64,000 nucleotides of DNA from an uncultured Sedimentitalea sp. (lineage in GTDB: Bacteria > Pseudomonadota > Alphaproteobacteria > Rhodobacterales > Rhodobacteraceae), in the NCBI GenBank assembly GCA_947504115.1, contig CANNGH010000008.1, forward strand, positions 1-64,000, read 5' to 3'. The position numbers and the translations under genes are program-made. Below the pieces are notes generated by a model. The model was not told the DNA's origin and ran no database searches. It saw only the letters and a list, made by a program, of their open reading frames with translations. Of this stretch, positions 6,579-15,671 are shown in pieces. Numbering within the stretch: the first letter of the stretch is position 1; every line of letters begins with the position of its first letter.

Positions 6579-9497
6579 CTATTCCGCCGCGGGCAGGATG
6601 CGGCGCGATTGCTCGGCCTGGGCGTTGTAATCCTCCTGCCAGTCGGTCGGGCCGTTGGAATGCGAGACCTGCACCGCCGTCACCTTGTATTCCGGGCAGT
6701 TCGTGGCCCAGTCCGAAAACTCGGTGGTGATCACGTTGGCCTGCGTGTCGGGATGGTGGAACGTCGTGTAGACGACCCCCGGCGACATCCGGTCCGAGAC
6801 CATCGCCCGCAGCGAGGTTTCCCCCGAGCGCGAGGCCAGCTTGACCCACTGTCCGTCCTTGATGCCACGCAATTCGGCGTCGTTGGGATGGATCTCCAGC
6901 AGGTCCTGATCGTGCCATTCGCTGTTGGCCGTGCGCCGGGTCTGGGCGCCGACGTTGTATTGCGACAGGATCCGCCCGGTGGTCAGCAACAGCGGGAAGC
7001 GCGGGCCGGTCTTTTCGTCGGTGGCCACGTATTCGGTCACGATGAACCGCCCCTTGCCGCGCATGAAGCCGTCGACATGCATCAGCGGCGTGCCGTCGGG
7101 ATTATCCTCGTTGCACGGCCACTGGACCGAGCCCTTTTCTTCGAGCACGTCATAGGACACGCCGGCAAAGCTGGGCGTGGTCGCGGCGATCTCGTCCATG
7201 ATCTGGCTGGGATGGGTGTAATTCCACCCCGCCCCCATCGCATTGGCCAGCAACTGCGTCACTTCCCAGTCGGCATAGCCGTTCACCGGTTTCATCACCT
7301 CGCGCACGCGGTTGATGCGGCGTTCGGCGTTGGTGAAGGTGCCGTCCTTTTCCAGGAAGGTCGATCCGGGCAGGAACACATGGGCATAATTCGCGGTCTC
7401 GTTCAGGAACAGGTCATGCACGATGACGCATTCCATGGCGGCCAGACCGGCGGCGACATGTTTGGTGTCGGGATCCGATTGCAGGATGTCTTCGCCCTGG
7501 CAATAGAGCCCCTTGAACGTGCCCTCGACGGCGGCATCCAGCATGTTGGGGATGCGCAGACCCGGTTCGGGGTCGATCGGCACGCCCCAGACCTCTTCAT
7601 AGATGTCGCGCACGCCCTCGTTCTTGACGTGGCGATAGCCGGGCAGTTCATGCGGGAAGCTGCCCATGTCGCAGGCGCCCTGCACGTTGTTCTGGCCCCG
7701 CAGCGGGTTCACGCCAACGCCGTTGCGCCCGACATTGCCGGTCAGCATGGCGAGGTTGGCAATCCCCATGACGGTGGTCGATCCCTGGCTGTGTTCGGTC
7801 ACGCCGAGGCCGTAATAGATCGCACCGTTGCCGCCGGTGGCGAACAGGCGCGCCGCGGCGCGCAACTCCTCCGCGGGAACGCCGGTCAGTTCTTCGGTGG
7901 CTTCGGGGCTGTGGCGTGCGTCGCTGATGAACTCGGCATAGTCCTGGAACTCGTCCCAGTCGCAGCGCTCGCGGATGTAATCCTGATCCATCAGCCCTTC
8001 GGTGACGATCACATGGGCCATCGCCGAAACCACGGCCACGTTGGTGCCGGGGCGCAGGGCCAGGTGGTGCGCCGCCTCGACATGGGCCGAGCGCACCAGG
8101 TCGATCCGGCGCGGGTCGATCACGATGATCCTGGCGCCTTCGCGCAGGCGCTTTTTCATGCGGCTGGCGAAAACCGGGTGCGCGTCGGTCGGGTTGGCAC
8201 CGATCAGGACGACGACGTCGGTTTCCTCGATCGAGTCGAAATCCTGGGTGCCGGCCGAGGTGCCGAAGGTCTGACCCAGCCCATACCCGGTGGGCGAGTG
8301 GCAGACCCGCGCGCAGGTATCGGTGTTGTTGTTGCGGAACACGGCGCGCGCCATCTTCTGCACCAGGTAGGTTTCCTCGTTGGTGCAGCGGCTGGAGGTG
8401 ATCACGCCGATGGATTTCTGGCCGTATTTCGCCTGCAGCCCGCGCATGCGGTCGGCGGCGAAGGTCAGCGCCTCGTCCCAGCTGACCTCCTGCCAGGGCT
8501 CGTCCACGGAGTCGCGGATCATCGGGTTCAGGATGCGGTCCTTGTGGCTGGCATAGCCATAGGCGAACCGGCCCTTGACGCAGGAATGGCCATGATTGGC
8601 CTTGCCGTGCTTCCAGGGCACCATGCGCACCAGCTCGTCGCCGTTCAGTTCCGCCTTGAACGAACAGCCCACCCCGCAATAGGCGCAGGTGGTGATGACC
8701 GAACGTTCCGGCGTGCCCAGTTCGATGACGGATTTCTCCTGCAGCGTCGCGGTCGGGCAGGCCTGCACGCAGGCGCCGCAGCTGACGCAATCGGAGGACA
8801 TGAAATCGTCCAGCGCCGCGCCCGCCGAAACCCGGCTGTCGAAACCGCGCCCTTCAATGGTCAGCGCGAAGGTGCCCTGCACCTCTTCGCAGGCGCGCAC
8901 GCAGCGCGAGCAGACGATGCACTTGCTGGGGTCATAGGTGAAATAGGGGTTGGAGTCGTCCTTGGGGATATAGGCCGGGTTGCCCAGATCGCCCGTCGTG
9001 CGGGCCCGCGCATCGCCCTGCGCCAGCGTGCCGATGCCGAACGGGTCGTAATGGTTCACGCCCGGCTCGTAACGCATGTCGCGCAGACCCACGGCGCCGG
9101 CCATGTCCTGCAATTCGCAATCGCCATTGGCCGCGCAGGTCAGGCAATCCAGCGGGTGGTCCGAGATATAAAGCTCCATCACACCTTTGCGGATCTTCCT
9201 GACGCGCGGGGTCTGGGTGCGGACCGCCATGCCCTCGGCCACCGGCGTGGTGCAGGAGGCGGGCGTGCCGCGGCGGCCCTCGATCTCGACCACGCAGAGG
9301 CGGCACGAGCCATAGGCCTCGATATTGTCCGAGGCACACAGCTTGGGGATCTGCATGCCCGCCTCGGCGGCGGCGCGCATCACCGATGTGCCCGCGGGCA
9401 CGGTGATCTCGAAACCGTCGACGGTCAGGGTGACGGGGGCGCCGGTCCTGGCCGGGGTGCCCATGTCGCGGTCGTCGGGGATGATGAAATCTTTCAT
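6579..9497 (-). CDS. fdsA: NAD-dependent formate dehydrogenase, catalytic alpha subunit FdsA (972 aa)
   Basis: Molybdenum bis-MGD subunit that oxidises formate to CO2. A ferredoxin-like [2Fe-2S] site uses Cys54, 65, 68 and 82. A His114/Cys118/121/127 [4Fe-4S] site follows. Two clusters use Cys193-203 and Cys237-247, and a proximal cluster uses Cys271, 274, 278 and 306. The Mo ligand should be Cys399 next to His400 (ARVCHSPTGYG). Electrons pass through these clusters to FdsG and FdsB. The start MKDFIIPDD has an AGGAGG site ending eight bases upstream, inside the end of fdsB; the genes overlap by four bases (ATGA). An upstream in-frame ATG would add 30 unconserved residues. All cluster ligands appear intact. 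Confidence 0.97.
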   Translation of the reverse strand: MKDFIIPDDRDMGTPARTGAPVTLTVDGFEITVPAGTSVMRAAAEAGMQIPKLCASDNIEAYGSCRLCVVEIEGRRGTPASCTTPVAEGMAVRTQTPRVRKIRKGVMELYISDHPLDCLTCAANGDCELQDMAGAVGLRDMRYEPGVNHYDPFGIGTLAQGDARARTTGDLGNPAYIPKDDSNPYFTYDPSKCIVCSRCVRACEEVQGTFALTIEGRGFDSRVSAGAALDDFMSSDCVSCGACVQACPTATLQEKSVIELGTPERSVITTCAYCGVGCSFKAELNGDELVRMVPWKHGKANHGHSCVKGRFAYGYASHKDRILNPMIRDSVDEPWQEVSWDEALTFAADRMRGLQAKYGQKSIGVITSSRCTNEETYLVQKMARAVFRNNNTDTCARVCHSPTGYGLGQTFGTSAGTQDFDSIEETDVVVLIGANPTDAHPVFASRMKKRLREGARIIVIDPRRIDLVRSAHVEAAHHLALRPGTNVAVVSAMAHVIVTEGLMDQDYIRERCDWDEFQDYAEFISDARHSPEATEELTGVPAEELRAAARLFATGGNGAIYYGLGVTEHSQGSTTVMGIANLAMLTGNVGRNGVGVNPLRGQNNVQGACDMGSFPHELPGYRHVKNEGVRDIYEEVWGVPIDPEPGLRIPNMLDAAVEGTFKGLYCQGEDILQSDPDTKHVAAGLAAMECVIVHDLFLNETANYAHVFLPGSTFLEKDGTFTNAERRINRVREVMKPVNGYADWEVTQLLANAMGAGWNYTHPSQIMDEIAATTPSFAGVSYDVLEEKGSVQWPCNEDNPDGTPLMHVDGFMRGKGRFIVTEYVATDEKTGPRFPLLLTTGRILSQYNVGAQTRRTANSEWHDQDLLEIHPNDAELRGIKDGQWVKLASRSGETSLRAMVSDRMSPGVVYTTFHHPDTQANVITTEFSDWATNCPEYKVTAVQVSHSNGPTDWQEDYNAQAEQSRRILPAAE

Positions 9498-11011
9498 TCT
9501 GCGGCCTCCTTTGCGGTGGCGAAATCTTCGGGGAAATGGGTCAGCGCGGACATGACCGGATACGGGGTCAGCCCGCCCAGTGCGCACAGCGATCCATCCG
9601 TCATGGTGTCACAAAGATCGGTCAGCAGCGGAATCGCGGCCGCGTCGCCGCGCGCGATGCGGTCGATGGTCTCGACCCCGCGCACCGATCCGATCCGGCA
9701 GGGCGTGCATTTGCCGCAGCTTTCGACCGAGCAGAACTCCATCGCGAAACGGGCCATCTGCAGCATGTCCACACTATCGTCGAACACCACGATCCCGGCA
9801 TGGCCGATCAGCCCGCCCTGGCCGTCGAATTCCTCATAGGCGAAGGGCGTGTCGAATTTGGACACCGGCATATAGGCGCCCAGCGGGCCGCCCACCTGCA
9901 CCGCCCGCACCGGATTGCCCGAGGCGGTGCCGCCGGCCACGTCGTTCACCAACTCGCCCAGGGGCATGCCGAAGGCGGTCTCGAACAGCCCGCCATGTTT
10001 CACGTTGCCCGCGATCTGGATCGGCATCGTGCCCCTGGAGCGGCCAAGGCCGAAATCGGCGTAATGGGCGGCGCCTTTTTCAAAGATCACCGGCACCGTG
10101 GCCAGGCTGATCACGTTGTTGACGACCGTGGGCCGGCCCATGAACCCCTCGAGCGCGGGCAGCGGCGGCTTGAAGCGCACCTCGCCGCGCTTGCCTTCCA
10201 TCGAGTTCAGCAGCGAGGTTTCCTCGCCGCAGACATAGGCCCCGGCGCCGACGCGGATTTCCATGTCGAACGCCTTGCCCGAGCCCAGAACATCCGCCCC
10301 CAGCAGGCCCTTTTGCTGCGCCACTTTTACGGCCGACCTCATCACCCTGATCGCGTCGGGATATTCCGAGCGCAGATAGACATAGCCTTTGGTCGCGCCC
10401 ACGCCGATCCCGGCGATCGCCATGCCCTCGATCAGGGTGAAGGGATCGCCTTCCATGATCATGCGATCGGCGAAGGTGCCGCTGTCGCCTTCGTCGGCAT
10501 TGCAGACGATGTATTTCTGATCCGCCTCGGCCTCCATCACCGTGTTCCACTTGATGCCGGTCGGGAACCCCGCGCCGCCACGGCCGCGCAGGCCGCTGTC
10601 GGTCACTTCCTTGATGATTTCGGGGCCGCTCATGGCAAGCGCGCTGCGCAGACCGGCAAGGCCGCCATGGGCCTCGTAATCGGCCAGATCCAGCGGATCG
10701 ATGATACCGCAGCGCGCGAAGGTCAGCCGGGTCTGGCGGGCGAAGAACGGGATATCCGCGACCTTGCCGAGACCGGCCATCTTGCCGTCCAGCAGCGCCG
10801 GAACGTCCTCGACACTCACCGGACCAAAGGCCTGGCGGCCCGCGCCGTTGTCGATCTCGACCAGCGGTTCCAGCCAGACCATGCCATGGGTGCCGTTGCG
10901 GATAAGGGTGATGTCCAGACCGCGCTTGTCGGCCTCGACCTTGATCGCCTCGGCGACCTCATCCGCGCCAAGCGCCTTTGCGGCGCTGTCCAGGGGAACG
11001 TAGATTTTCAT
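9494..11011 (-). CDS. fdsB: Formate dehydrogenase beta subunit FdsB, NuoF-like (505 aa)
   Basis: Diaphorase subunit that binds FMN and NAD and passes formate-derived electrons to NAD+. The FMN-binding glycine loop GRGGAGFPTG is at residues 143-152. GAYVCGEETSLLNS lies in the middle, and the C-terminal [4Fe-4S] site uses Cys432, 435, 438 (CGKCTPC) and Cys476. The N-terminal 110 residues form the thioredoxin-like extension usual in FdsB/HoxF. The start codon overlaps the stop of fdsG by four bases, with CAGGAGGCAGGCGC upstream. Partner of FdsA and FdsG in a soluble cytoplasmic complex. Confidence 0.96.
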   Translation of the reverse strand: MKIYVPLDSAAKALGADEVAEAIKVEADKRGLDITLIRNGTHGMVWLEPLVEIDNGAGRQAFGPVSVEDVPALLDGKMAGLGKVADIPFFARQTRLTFARCGIIDPLDLADYEAHGGLAGLRSALAMSGPEIIKEVTDSGLRGRGGAGFPTGIKWNTVMEAEADQKYIVCNADEGDSGTFADRMIMEGDPFTLIEGMAIAGIGVGATKGYVYLRSEYPDAIRVMRSAVKVAQQKGLLGADVLGSGKAFDMEIRVGAGAYVCGEETSLLNSMEGKRGEVRFKPPLPALEGFMGRPTVVNNVISLATVPVIFEKGAAHYADFGLGRSRGTMPIQIAGNVKHGGLFETAFGMPLGELVNDVAGGTASGNPVRAVQVGGPLGAYMPVSKFDTPFAYEEFDGQGGLIGHAGIVVFDDSVDMLQMARFAMEFCSVESCGKCTPCRIGSVRGVETIDRIARGDAAAIPLLTDLCDTMTDGSLCALGGLTPYPVMSALTHFPEDFATAKEAAE

Positions 11012-11484
11012 GCGCCTGCCTCCTGCAGGATTTTGTCCATGCGGGATTTGTCGAGCCGTCCGATCACCTTGTCGTCCACCATCGCCGCCGGGGCGCAGGC
11101 GCAAAGCCCGAGGCAATAGACCGGCTCGATGGTGACCGCGCCATTGGCGGTGGTGCCGTGCCAGTCCAGGCCCAGCAATTTCAGCGTCTCGTCGGCCAGC
11201 GCCTTGCCGCCCATGGACTGGCAGGCCTCGGCGCGGCAGATCCGCAGCACGTGCCGCCCTGCGGGAACCTTGCGGAAATCATGATAGAAGGACATCACGC
11301 CGTGCACTTCGGCCTTGGTGATGTTCAGCGCCGCCCCGACAAGCGGGATCGCATTGTCCGGAATATGCCCGAATGTCGCCTGCAGACCGTGCAGGATCGG
11401 CAAAAGCGGCGCTTCCAGATGCAGATCCTTGTCGATCACTGCCTGGATTTCTGTATCTGGTATGGCTGGCGTCTGGGTTTGCAT
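11008..11484 (-). CDS. fdsG: Formate dehydrogenase gamma subunit FdsG, NuoE-like (158 aa)
   Basis: Thioredoxin-like [2Fe-2S] subunit that relays electrons within the formate dehydrogenase complex. Cluster ligands are Cys83, Cys88, Cys124 and Cys128 (RICRAEAC and YCLGLCAC). The N-terminal helical part with FGHIPDNAI and VHGVMSFYHDF is characteristic of NuoE-type proteins. It is the first structural gene of the operon, 86 bases downstream of the LysR gene on the same strand. That gap and the end of the LysR gene hold the candidate operator at 11559-11577. Confidence 0.95.
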   Translation of the reverse strand: MQTQTPAIPDTEIQAVIDKDLHLEAPLLPILHGLQATFGHIPDNAIPLVGAALNITKAEVHGVMSFYHDFRKVPAGRHVLRICRAEACQSMGGKALADETLKLLGLDWHGTTANGAVTIEPVYCLGLCACAPAAMVDDKVIGRLDKSRMDKILQEAGA

Positions 11485-11558
11485 TGCTGGCCTCTGTCTG
11501 GGATTTCGCAGAACACACCATACAGATGATCGCCAGACAATATCGTCGTGCCGTCAAC

Positions 11559-11577
11559 CGATTGAAACTATCAATCG
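11559..11577 (-). promoter_or_regulatory. Candidate LysR operator for fdsGBACD
   Basis: A perfect inverted repeat CGATTGA-N5-TCAATCG contains an ATTGA-N5-TCAAT core of the T-N11-A type bound by LysR regulators. It overlaps the stop codon of the LysR gene (11571-11573) and ends 75 bases before the fdsG start. That is the expected place for an activator site. Binding is inferred from symmetry and position only. Confidence 0.55.
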
Positions 11578-12461
11578 ACGCAGGACATCCGCCGCGCGGC
11601 GCCCAGCAACGCCTGCAGGATCGGAGTGTGCGGTTCGCGATAAGGGGCGACCAGCCCGACAAGGGGGCCGGTCGTGGTGCCGGTCAGCGGCACCAGGTCC
11701 AGATCCTTGCCGCGAGACAGGAAAATCGCCAGGTCGGACGGCAGGATGGTCAGCCAGTTGCTGCTGTCTTCGACATTGGCCACCAGCACCACCGTCGAAT
11801 CCGATTCGATCCACGCCTCGGCGGTGGCCCCGGCCTCGCGGAAATGCCGGTTGATGATCCGCCGGTTCTGGTTCTCGGGCGTCAGCAGGCACAGCTTCTC
11901 GCCCTCCAGTTCCTTCCAGCCCACCGAACCGCGCCCGGCAAAGGGCGAATCCTTGCGGCAGACCAGCATGTAATGCTCGCGATACAGCGGTTCGGTGCTG
12001 ACCTTGCCGGTCGGTTCGTTGTCCAGGTAGGTGATCCCGGCATCGACATCGAGATTGTCCATCATCGACAGGATCTCGATCGAGGTGCGCGACAACAGGG
12101 TGAACCGCACCTTGGGGTGTTTCTCGGTGAATTGCGCGGTCAGCTGCGCCGCCCAGGTCAGCGCCGTAGGAATGACCGCGATGCGCAATTGCCCGGCAAG
12201 GCCGTGTTTCTTGAACCGCATCTCGTCCTTCAACTGCCGCGCGTCGCCGACGATCCGCCGCGCCCAGACCAGCGCGCTCTGCCCCTCCGGCGTCAGCCCG
12301 CCATAGCGCGAGCCGCGGAAGATCAGCTTCACGCCCAGCTGATCCTCAAGCGTCTTGATGCCGGTCGACAGGGTGGGCTGGGTGATCCCCAGATTTTCCG
12401 CCGCCTTGCCGAAATGTTCGACCTTGGCAACGGCAATGAACATTTCCAGCTTGTCGAGCAC
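11571..12461 (-). CDS. LysR-family regulator of the fds operon (296 aa)
   Basis: Standard LysR architecture. The N-terminal winged helix-turn-helix (residues 1-60: FIAVAKVEHFGKAAENLGIT, QPTLSTGIKTLE) is followed by a two-lobed substrate-binding domain (about 90-290). Length is typical. It is encoded directly upstream of fdsG in the same direction, where fds operons often carry FdsR-type regulators. It therefore probably activates formate dehydrogenase synthesis in response to formate or a related signal. A 29-bp inverted repeat upstream of its start suggests autoregulation. The effector is inference. Confidence 0.88.
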   Translation of the reverse strand: MLDKLEMFIAVAKVEHFGKAAENLGITQPTLSTGIKTLEDQLGVKLIFRGSRYGGLTPEGQSALVWARRIVGDARQLKDEMRFKKHGLAGQLRIAVIPTALTWAAQLTAQFTEKHPKVRFTLLSRTSIEILSMMDNLDVDAGITYLDNEPTGKVSTEPLYREHYMLVCRKDSPFAGRGSVGWKELEGEKLCLLTPENQNRRIINRHFREAGATAEAWIESDSTVVLVANVEDSSNWLTILPSDLAIFLSRGKDLDLVPLTGTTTGPLVGLVAPYREPHTPILQALLGAARRMSCVD

Positions 12462-12486
12462 GGGCGGCCTCCTCGGGATAGCGGTT

Positions 12487-12515
12487 TTCTATCGCGACCG
12501 TATCGTACGATAGAA
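12487..12515 (-). promoter_or_regulatory. Inverted repeat upstream of the LysR gene (candidate autoregulatory site)
   Basis: Perfect eight-base arms TTCTATCG and CGATAGAA are separated by 13 bases. An inner 12-bp palindrome TATCGTACGATA overlaps the second arm (12501-12512). The element begins 26 bases upstream of the LysR start codon. It is a plausible autoregulatory operator for the LysR protein; direct evidence is lacking. Confidence 0.45.
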
Positions 12516-12879
12516 GGCCGGGCGTCGAAAACCCACCGGATCTGGCGAGGGGGTGTGACAAGGGTGTTGTCGGGGCGGAGCGTGGCGGAGGGCGGGAAAG
12601 CGCCCTTCATATGCTGCCCGGCGCACGAATGCCCTGTAGCGCAGGAGAGGCCGCAAACTGTCCACAACTGCCGGGGTTTTGAACGGGGTTTGCGGTAGCG
12701 TGAGGCGAGGTGTTTTGGCGCACATGCCAGAAACGAGGGTTTAGGGTTTGTTGAGCGGAAATAAAGAACCGCCGGACAATTCTGCCCCTGCTGTTTCACG
12801 ATGCGCGCTGTTTAACTCCCGGACCTACCACACCTGTGTCTGGTGCTGGTTGGTCCGTGTCGATTTCATCCGCGCGGTC
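12516..12879. other. Intergenic region between LysR and EF-hand genes
   Basis: About 360 bases. No frame on either strand has a convincing start and composition. No strong hairpin with a T-run was found. It probably carries the LysR promoter in its left part and the 3' untranslated region of the EF-hand gene in its right part. Confidence 0.5.
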
Positions 12880-13338
12880 CTACTTCCAGTTCGCCGCGAT
12901 AAATTCGGGCAGGGTCACATAACCGTCACCGTTTGCATCTGCGGCTGTGAATTCATCTGCGCCAAACTGCAAGAACTGCTCGCGCGTTACAACGCCATTG
13001 CCTTCGGTATCCATCGCGACAAATGCAGCCTTTTTCTCGGCTTGTCTTTCCACGTAGCGCGGGCCGCGCTGGTCGGGATCTGCACCTCGGCCCAGTTGGA
13101 TCGACATGTACTCCTCAAGGGTCAATTGTCCGTCCTCATTTGCATCCATGGTGACGAATACCGTTTCGCGCCATTCCGCAGCCTCTTGAGCTGAAATCCG
13201 GCCATCGCCATCCGCATCCATTGTGGCGATCCGATCCCTCATACCCTGTCCACCACCACCTTGCGCCAGTGTCATGCCTGCGCATGAAACGGCCAACGCC
13301 GCAACAATACCAGCTGCAATATACTGAAATCTCATCAT
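12880..13338 (-). CDS. Secreted EF-hand calcium-binding protein (152 aa)
   Basis: An N-terminal signal peptide (MMRFQYIAAGIVAALAVSC, cleavage probably after LAQ near residue 26) is followed by four 12-residue EF-hand loops: DADGDGRISAQE, DANEDGQLTLEE, DTEGNGVVTREQ and DANGDGYVTLPE. The last three-quarters of the protein are two EF-hand pairs, so it should bind calcium in the periplasm or outside. The start ATG follows GGAGATTACG. The gene is monocistronic between the LysR gene and the ABC transporter. Function beyond calcium binding is unknown; calmodulin-like proteins of this kind are common in marine Rhodobacteraceae. Confidence 0.88.
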   Translation of the reverse strand: MMRFQYIAAGIVAALAVSCAGMTLAQGGGGQGMRDRIATMDADGDGRISAQEAAEWRETVFVTMDANEDGQLTLEEYMSIQLGRGADPDQRGPRYVERQAEKKAAFVAMDTEGNGVVTREQFLQFGADEFTAADANGDGYVTLPEFIAANWK

Positions 13339-13469
13339 CGTAATCTCCAAACTTTCAGGGTGATCATTCTGACCCCGCAACCCCTTGATATCGCACCGCA
13401 CAAGACTGTCCTTGATCTAAGGCAAACGGAAGCCGGCCCTGGCTGGCGCAGCCGCAGCAAAAGCCCCCC

Positions 13470-14534
13470 TTACCCCGCGCGCCTTGCCGCTGCCGGGTCG
13501 GCAGAGCCGCCGCTGGGGACCAGGGCGCGCACGAGGTCGCGCATTTCCAGCAAGCCGACCTGGCGGCCGTCCTTCATCACGCGATAGCGTTTCGTGGTGT
13601 CCCCGCCCGACAATTCGATCACCGATTCCAGCGTGGCATCGTGATCGACCTCGCCCGAGACATCCCCGGCGGGCTGGTCGGTTCTGGTCATCACCGAGCG
13701 GGTGCGCAGCACGCGGGCGCGGTTGATGTCGCTGACGAAGTCCTCGATATAGGGATCGGCCGGGTTCAGCAGGATGTGCTGCGGCTCGCCCTGCTGGACG
13801 ATGAAGCCGTCCTTGAGGATCACCAGGTGATCGGCCAGTTTCAGCGCCTCGTCCAGGTCGTGGGTGATGAAGACCACGGTCTTCTGCAATTCCGCCTGCA
13901 ACTCGATCAGCAGGTTCTGCATGTCGGTGCGGATCAGCGGATCGAGCGCCGAGAACGCCTCGTCCATCAGCATGATGTCGGAATTAGAGGTCAGCGCGCG
14001 CGCGATGCCGACGCGCTGCTGCATGCCGCCCGACAGCTGGTGGGGATATTGATCGTCCTGCCCTTCCAGCCCGACACGCGCCAGCCATTTGCGCGCCTCG
14101 TCGGCGTATTTGCGTTTGCCCTTGCCTTCGACGGTGGGGGCAAGGCCCGCGTTTTCCAGCACCGTGCGATGCGGGAACAGGGCGAATTTCTGGAACACCA
14201 TCGACATGCGGTGCTTGCGCAGCTGGCGCAGCTGGCGTTCGCTGAACTGCATGATGTTCTCGCCATCCACCCAGACCTCGCCGGCGGTGGGGTCGATCAG
14301 GCGGTTCAGGTGGCGGATCAGGGTCGATTTGCCCGACCCCGACAGCCCCATGATGACGGTGGTCTGGCCCGCCTGCATGTCCACGTTGATGTCGTTCAGC
14401 CCCAGCACATGGCCGTGCTCGGCCAGAAGCTCGGTCTTGCCCATGCCCTGTTTGACATGCTCCAGCGCCGATTTCGGATCAGCGCCGAAGATCTTGTAGA
14501 GATGGCGGATCGAGATCTTGATGTTGTCGCTCAT
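13470..14534 (-). CDS. proV: Glycine betaine/proline-type ABC importer ATPase, ProV-like (354 aa)
   Basis: ABC ATPase energising quaternary-amine uptake. Walker A is GLSGSGKST, the signature is LSGGMQQR and Walker B is IMLMDEAFSALDP. The N-terminal extension (FGADPKSALEHVKQGMGK) is diagnostic for ProV/OpuA ATPases. The C-terminus after about residue 280 holds a degenerate CBS-type regulatory region. The start MSDNIKIS is preceded by AAGGAAACAGCC. It is the last gene of the proX-proW-proV unit, ten bases after proW. Confidence 0.92.
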   Translation of the reverse strand: MSDNIKISIRHLYKIFGADPKSALEHVKQGMGKTELLAEHGHVLGLNDINVDMQAGQTTVIMGLSGSGKSTLIRHLNRLIDPTAGEVWVDGENIMQFSERQLRQLRKHRMSMVFQKFALFPHRTVLENAGLAPTVEGKGKRKYADEARKWLARVGLEGQDDQYPHQLSGGMQQRVGIARALTSNSDIMLMDEAFSALDPLIRTDMQNLLIELQAELQKTVVFITHDLDEALKLADHLVILKDGFIVQQGEPQHILLNPADPYIEDFVSDINRARVLRTRSVMTRTDQPAGDVSGEVDHDATLESVIELSGGDTTKRYRVMKDGRQVGLLEMRDLVRALVPSGGSADPAAARRAG

Positions 14535-14544
14535 GGCTGTTTCC

Positions 14545-15591
14545 TTATCTCGACTGGCTGGCATTGATCCGCGCCAGCGCCGCCTTGGTCACGCGATCGA
14601 GGATGATCGCCAGCAGCACGATCCCCAGCCCCGACAGCAGGCCAACCCCCAGTTCAAGGGAGCGGATGCCGCGCAGCACCAGCACGCCCAGCCCCGGCGC
14701 CGAGACCAGCGAGGCGATCACGACCATGGCGAGGCTCATCATGATGGTCTGGTTGACGCCCGCCATGATGTTGGGCAGCGCCAGCGGGATCTGCACGCCG
14801 AACAGTTTCTGCCGCTTGGTCATGCCGAAGGCATCGGCGGCCTCGATCACGTCCTTGTCCACCAGCCGGATGCCCAGATCGGTCAGGCGGATCACCGGCA
14901 CCATGGCGTAAAGGATGATGGCGATGCCGTAGAGTTTCGGCTCGGTCACCGAGAACAGGAAGATCAGCGGGATCAGGTAGACGAAGGGCGGCAAGGTCTG
15001 CAGCATGTCCAGAACCGGGATCATCGCCCGCTGCACGCCGTCGCTGCGCGACATGGCGATGCCGATGGGCACCCCGAACAGCACGCATATGAAGGCGCAC
15101 ACGAAGATGATCGCCAGCGTCTGCATCGTGTAATCGTAATAATCGATGAAGGCGAGAAAGCCGAAACAGAGCGCCACCAGCGCCACCAGTTTCAGCGAGC
15201 GCCCCACCACCCAGGCGATCAGCATCAGCGCCGGGATCATGATCCACCACGGCACCGCCTGCATCAGCCACAGCGTGTCGTTCAGCGCCCATGACAGCGG
15301 CTGGGTCAATGGATCGACCACCACCTTGAGGCTGTCCTTGATCCCGAGGAACCCCTCTTCCAGCCCGCGGGTCAGTTCGCGCGATTGCGGGATCCTGGGG
15401 CAGGCGTCGTGCAGCGCGTCGAGCGAGGGAAAGGGCGTGTCCCAGGCCGAGACCGTGACCTCCTCGCCCCGGGCCTGGGCCATCAGGTCGGCCATCGAGG
15501 TCGGCCCGGTGGTTCCGGAATCCGGCTCGCCACCCCCGCCGCACCAGCCGCGCAGGCCCAGAGTGTCGAAAACAAAATCATACGTCGCCAT
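14545..15591 (-). CDS. proW: Betaine-type ABC importer permease, ProW-like (348 aa)
   Basis: Inner-membrane permease of the binding-protein-dependent importer. After an N-terminal soluble segment of about 100 residues there are about six transmembrane helices. The EAA-type coupling loop includes EAADAFGMTKRQKLFGVQIPLALPNIMAG, where the ATPase docks. Typical ProW features include VFGVPIGIAMS and the LPPFVYLIP segment. It sits 80 bases after the first proX and ten bases before proV. Together the genes form one importer. Confidence 0.92.
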   Translation of the reverse strand: MATYDFVFDTLGLRGWCGGGGEPDSGTTGPTSMADLMAQARGEEVTVSAWDTPFPSLDALHDACPRIPQSRELTRGLEEGFLGIKDSLKVVVDPLTQPLSWALNDTLWLMQAVPWWIMIPALMLIAWVVGRSLKLVALVALCFGFLAFIDYYDYTMQTLAIIFVCAFICVLFGVPIGIAMSRSDGVQRAMIPVLDMLQTLPPFVYLIPLIFLFSVTEPKLYGIAIILYAMVPVIRLTDLGIRLVDKDVIEAADAFGMTKRQKLFGVQIPLALPNIMAGVNQTIMMSLAMVVIASLVSAPGLGVLVLRGIRSLELGVGLLSGLGIVLLAIILDRVTKAALARINASQSR

Positions 15592-15671
15592 GCGTCCCCT
15601 TCCGGGGCCGTCCGCGCCCCGTCCCTTTTTCCGTTTCGCGCCCCCTCGTCACTCCGGGGAGCGGGTTTTTC

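Noticed and set aside
6378-9839. Plus-strand open frame of over 1100 codons across the formate dehydrogenase genes
   Set aside because: It is antisense to fdsA, whose cofactor ligands and domain order are all intact on the minus strand. The frame is open because of high GC codon bias, and the protein is a His/Gly/Arg-rich shadow.
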